Positions 40,120 through 42,567 of a stretch of DNA of 42,567 nucleotides are shown here, piece after piece. Under the pieces are notes generated by a model, which worked only from the letters and a program-made list of their open reading frames with translations, ran no database searches and had not been told where the DNA came from. Source of the stretch: an uncultured Bacteroidales bacterium (GTDB lineage: Bacteria > Bacteroidota > Bacteroidia > Bacteroidales > P3). The DNA lies in the NCBI GenBank assembly GCA_900316515.1, contig ONDE01000020.1, positions 1 through 42,567 on the forward strand, given 5' to 3'. The position numbers and the translations under genes are program-made. How positions within the stretch are numbered: position 1 is the stretch's first letter; every line of letters starts with the position of its first letter.

Positions 40120-41131
40120 AAAATAACAATACAATCTTAACCACGATGAACATCAGGCAGAAGCCGCTGACGATGTTGCGGGCCGTCATCCAGCGTATCA
40201 GGAACCAGTCCAGCCCCGCCTTGCGTATTCCCTCCCAGTTTTTGGGCATTGGCCCGAGCATCCTGCGCGGGTGCTCCAGCTCCTTCTCGAAGTCGGAGCC
40301 TTTAATGAACTTCACCAGCGACCAGTAGAGCCATATCGAACGGGGCAGCACCAGCAGCACCGCCAGGTAGGCCCAATGCAGCCATCCCATAGCCACCGCA
40401 ACTACCACGCATAGGTAGGGGACGAAGTTGATCACCCAGCTCATCGCCAGTTTTGCCCAGCCGTACTTCATCACTCCGGCCAATGTCAGCTTGTCCGAGG
40501 CGGCATCGCCTTCCAGGTCTATCATGCTGTGGGTATAGAGGATGTTCACCACCAGCAGACCTATCGGCACCGACACTGCCAGCACCTTCAGGTCCATCAC
40601 TCCCGACGCAGCCCAATAGACGCCCGCCATCAGCAGCGGGCCGAAAATCAGGCCGGTCACCACCTCGCCCATACCCCAGTAGCAGAATTTTATTGGCGGC
40701 GCCGAATAGAAGAACCCCAGCAGACCTGCCGCCAGCGCTATCAGCAGTATCGCCCAATCGCGCTGCCAGCCGACCACCAGGCCGCAGGCCGCAGCCAACA
40801 ATACGAATATCGCTATCGCCCCTCTCAAGCTTCCCAGGGTTGCCGACCCGTCGGTCATATACGGATATTTGGCCGTGAAGGCCTTGATGCCCTTGCGCAC
40901 CACCTCCTGCCGGTCTTTCAGCATGTCGGCTTTGTAGTCGAAATAGTCGTCAATCAGGTTGCACGCCAGATGGGCGCACCACACTCCGGCCACAGCCACC
41001 AGGGCCAGCCACCACGAGAACCCCTCCGCTCCTATAGCGGTAACCACCGCCACCACCGAGGGCATCAGACTCTGCATAGTGGCCCCCACTCGGGCGTTTT
41101 TCAGCCATCGTCCTATCGTATTCTTACTCAT
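40118..41131 (-). CDS. UbiA-family prenyltransferase
   Basis: A 337-residue integral membrane protein with about nine helices. The two Asp-rich motifs of the UbiA superfamily are present: NLIDDYFDYKAD (Asn58 to Asp65 and on) and DLEGDAASDK. These bind Mg and the prenyl diphosphate. MenA, which makes demethylmenaquinone, is the nearest obvious relative in an anaerobe, but the C-terminal extension with HPRRMLGPMPKNWEG and the linkage to a radical SAM gene argue for a different aromatic or lipid acceptor. Promoter at 41186-41216. Confidence 0.85.
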   Translation of the reverse strand: MSKNTIGRWLKNARVGATMQSLMPSVVAVVTAIGAEGFSWWLALVAVAGVWCAHLACNLIDDYFDYKADMLKDRQEVVRKGIKAFTAKYPYMTDGSATLGSLRGAIAIFVLLAAACGLVVGWQRDWAILLIALAAGLLGFFYSAPPIKFCYWGMGEVVTGLIFGPLLMAGVYWAASGVMDLKVLAVSVPIGLLVVNILYTHSMIDLEGDAASDKLTLAGVMKYGWAKLAMSWVINFVPYLCVVVAVAMGWLHWAYLAVLLVLPRSIWLYWSLVKFIKGSDFEKELEHPRRMLGPMPKNWEGIRKAGLDWFLIRWMTARNIVSGFCLMFIVVKIVLLF

Positions 41132-41185
41132 TAGTTGCTATTGATTAGATTGTTCACAGTAGTTATTTGTTTTTCTATTCTGCTG

Positions 41186-41216
41186 CAAAGATACGAAAAA
41201 ATCGCGACACGGCAAG
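41186..41216 (-). promoter_or_regulatory. Promoter of the UbiA / radical SAM unit
   Basis: On the minus strand, CTTG (41216-41213, one mismatch from TTTG), a 19-bp spacer and TATCTTTG (41193-41186). The leader would be about 45 nt. Confidence 0.65.
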
Positions 41217-41253
41217 AATGTCGCACTCGCCGATTGTGTCAGCATAATAATAG

Positions 41254-41284
41254 AACCAGGGCCGCCCTCCGGGCGGCCCTGGTT
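41254..41284 (-). terminator. nifJ terminator
   Basis: A perfect 14-bp GC-rich stem AACCAGGGCCGCCC (41254-41267) with its complement at 41271-41284, 20 bp after the nifJ stop. On the minus strand it is followed by CTATTATTAT. Stem length and composition resemble the terminator at 102-140. Confidence 0.8.
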
Positions 41285-41303
41285 GCGTTGGAGATTATTT
41301 TAA

Positions 41304-42567
41304 TTACATCTCCGCGAGTTTCTTGTAGCCCTCGTAGCGCAGCTTGGCGTTGCGCTCGGTGGCGACGAAGAGTTCTTCGGCCTCCTGGGGGAAGGTTTTC
41401 ATCAGCGAGTTGTAGCGCACCTCGCCCATGATGAAGTCGCGGAACTTGCTCCAGTCGGGCTCCTTGGAATCCAAGTGGAAACCGTTCTTTCCTTCTTCTT
41501 CCTCGGCAGGGTTGAAGTGCCAGAGGTGCCAGTAGCCGCACTCGACGGCTTTCTTCTCCTCGTTCTGCGTGCGGCCCATACCAATCTTGATACCGTGGTT
41601 GATGCAGGGTGCGTAGCAGATGATGAGCGACGGGCCGTGGTAGGCCTCGGCCTCCTTGATGACGTTGAAGTACTGGGCCTGCGAAGCTCCCATGGCGACC
41701 TGGGCGACATAGACGTAGCCGTAGCTCTTGGCAATCATGCCGAGGTCTTTCTTGCGGATTTTCTTGCCGCTGGTGGCGAACTTGGCGACGGCACCTGCGG
41801 GAGTAGCCTTCGAGCTCTGTCCGCCGGTGTTGGAGTACACCTCGGTGTCCACCACGACGACGTTGACATCCTCGCCGCTGGCCAGGACGTGGTCGAGGCC
41901 GCCGAATCCGATATCATAGCCCCAACCGTCGCCGCCGAAGATCCACTGGCTCTTCTTGACGAGGCTGTGACGGAGCTCGAGGAGCTGCTTGCAGATGTCG
42001 CAGCCGCAGGCCTCCATCAGCGGGATGAGACGGTCGGCAATCTCCTTGGTCTTGAGGGTGCATTCGCGGTTGGCGATCCACTCGGTGAAGAGGGCCTTGA
42101 TTTCGGCGCTGCAGCAGTCGCAGGCGAGGCCTTCCTTCATGATGCGCTCCACGCGGTCGCGCATCTGACGGGTGGCGGTGGCCATACCGAGACCGAACTC
42201 AGCGTTGTCCTCGAAGAGCGAGTTGGCCCAGGCGGGACCGAAGCCGCTGCGGTAGTTCTTGCAGTAGGGGGTGGCAGGAGCCGAACCGCCGTAGATAGAG
42301 GAGCAGCCCGTGGCGTTGGCCACCATCATCTGCTCGCCGAAGAGCTGGGTGATGCACTTCAGGTACGGGGTCTCGCCGCAGCCGGCGCAGGCGCCGCTGA
42401 ACTCGAACAGGGGCTGTGCGAACTGGCTGTTCTTGACATTGGCTTTCTTGTCGATGAGGTTGTCCTTATAGGTGACGCACTTCTGGGCGTAGTCCCAGTT
42501 GGCGGCCTCGTGGAGCTGGCTCTCGAAGGGTTTCATCACGAGGGCTTTCTCCTTGGCGGGGCAGACG
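41304..42567 (-). CDS. nifJ: Pyruvate:ferredoxin (flavodoxin) oxidoreductase, C-terminal part
   Basis: About 420 residues of the C-terminal end of this large homodimeric enzyme; the gene continues beyond the right edge. It converts pyruvate and CoA to acetyl-CoA, CO2 and reduced ferredoxin. The four cysteines of the proximal 4Fe-4S cluster are present in ACAGCGETP, NATGCSSIYG and CYAPCINHG. The thiamine diphosphate site shows GDGWGYDIGFGG and the following VYSNTGGQSS. The visible upstream end (VCPAK) belongs to the ferredoxin-like domain with its CP motif. The frame is open throughout, with no sign of disruption. Confidence 0.96.
   Translation of the reverse strand, partial: VCPAKEKALVMKPFESQLHEAANWDYAQKCVTYKDNLIDKKANVKNSQFAQPLFEFSGACAGCGETPYLKCITQLFGEQMMVANATGCSSIYGGSAPATPYCKNYRSGFGPAWANSLFEDNAEFGLGMATATRQMRDRVERIMKEGLACDCCSAEIKALFTEWIANRECTLKTKEIADRLIPLMEACGCDICKQLLELRHSLVKKSQWIFGGDGWGYDIGFGGLDHVLASGEDVNVVVVDTEVYSNTGGQSSKATPAGAVAKFATSGKKIRKKDLGMIAKSYGYVYVAQVAMGASQAQYFNVIKEAEAYHGPSLIICYAPCINHGIKIGMGRTQNEEKKAVECGYWHLWHFNPAEEEEGKNGFHLDSKEPDWSKFRDFIMGEVRYNSLMKTFPQEAEELFVATERNAKLRYEGYKKLAEM

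Noticed and set aside
41304..42567. Truncated or broken nifJ
   Set aside because: The frame is open to the window edge and all cluster and cofactor motifs are intact; it is simply cut by the window boundary.

Overview
The window is ordinary chromosomal DNA from an anaerobic member of the Bacteroidota, most likely Bacteroidales. Evidence: promoters of the TTTG / TAnnTTTG type, almost no Shine-Dalgarno sites, type IX secretion (T9SS) cargo tails, S46 and C25 (gingipain-type) peptidases, two PorE-like OmpA proteins, a B12-dependent ribonucleotide reductase and pyruvate:ferredoxin oxidoreductase. Coding DNA is GC-rich with AT-rich promoters. I see no transposase, integrase, phage gene or CRISPR array. 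Genus cannot be fixed from the sequence alone.

Layout. 1-329: repeat-rich leader with a terminator. 330-6068: cysS, an Mpv17-like membrane protein overlapping a porin-like protein, a HisJ-type PHP phosphatase and ackA. 6135-13896: a PorE-like protein, a zinc-less sirtuin, a membrane-anchored protein, an Ig-like lipoprotein, a Wzx-like flippase, fabD and a PrsW-type protease, all on +. 13931-14215: two tRNA-Ala genes. 14320-25035: a proteolysis and envelope block (M1 peptidase with T9SS tail, small outer-membrane protein, rbfA, FtsX/LolE-type permease, DPP11-type S46 peptidase, C25 peptidase with T9SS tail). 25084-26195 (minus): tRNA-Arg, tRNA-Pro, tRNA-Ser and an ECF sigma factor. 26699-31068: mrdA-rodA-clpX. 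31218-34902: a large PorE-like protein overlapping miaA. 35087-37678: nrdJ. 37796-42567 (minus): yraN, a lipoprotein, a radical SAM enzyme, a UbiA prenyltransferase and the C-terminal third of nifJ.

How it fits together. The extracellular and periplasmic peptidases (M1, C25, DPP11) would supply peptides; NifJ and AckA would turn pyruvate and acetyl-phosphate into reduced ferredoxin, acetate and ATP. The PorE-like proteins probably belong to the envelope and secretion machinery that exports the two T9SS cargos. MrdA and RodA build the lateral wall.

Two things stand out. First, the intergenic spacers are studded with micro-arrays of short tandem units (period 7, 8, 9 or 11 bp). Several come as head-to-head inverted pairs, many start on or within a few bases of a stop codon, and one 42-bp array lies in frame inside the flippase gene. 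Second, the large PorE-like protein ends in what looks like a retropepsin-type aspartic protease domain whose catalytic Asp-Thr-Gly is replaced by Asp-Glu-Arg, a domain I do not know from described PorE proteins.
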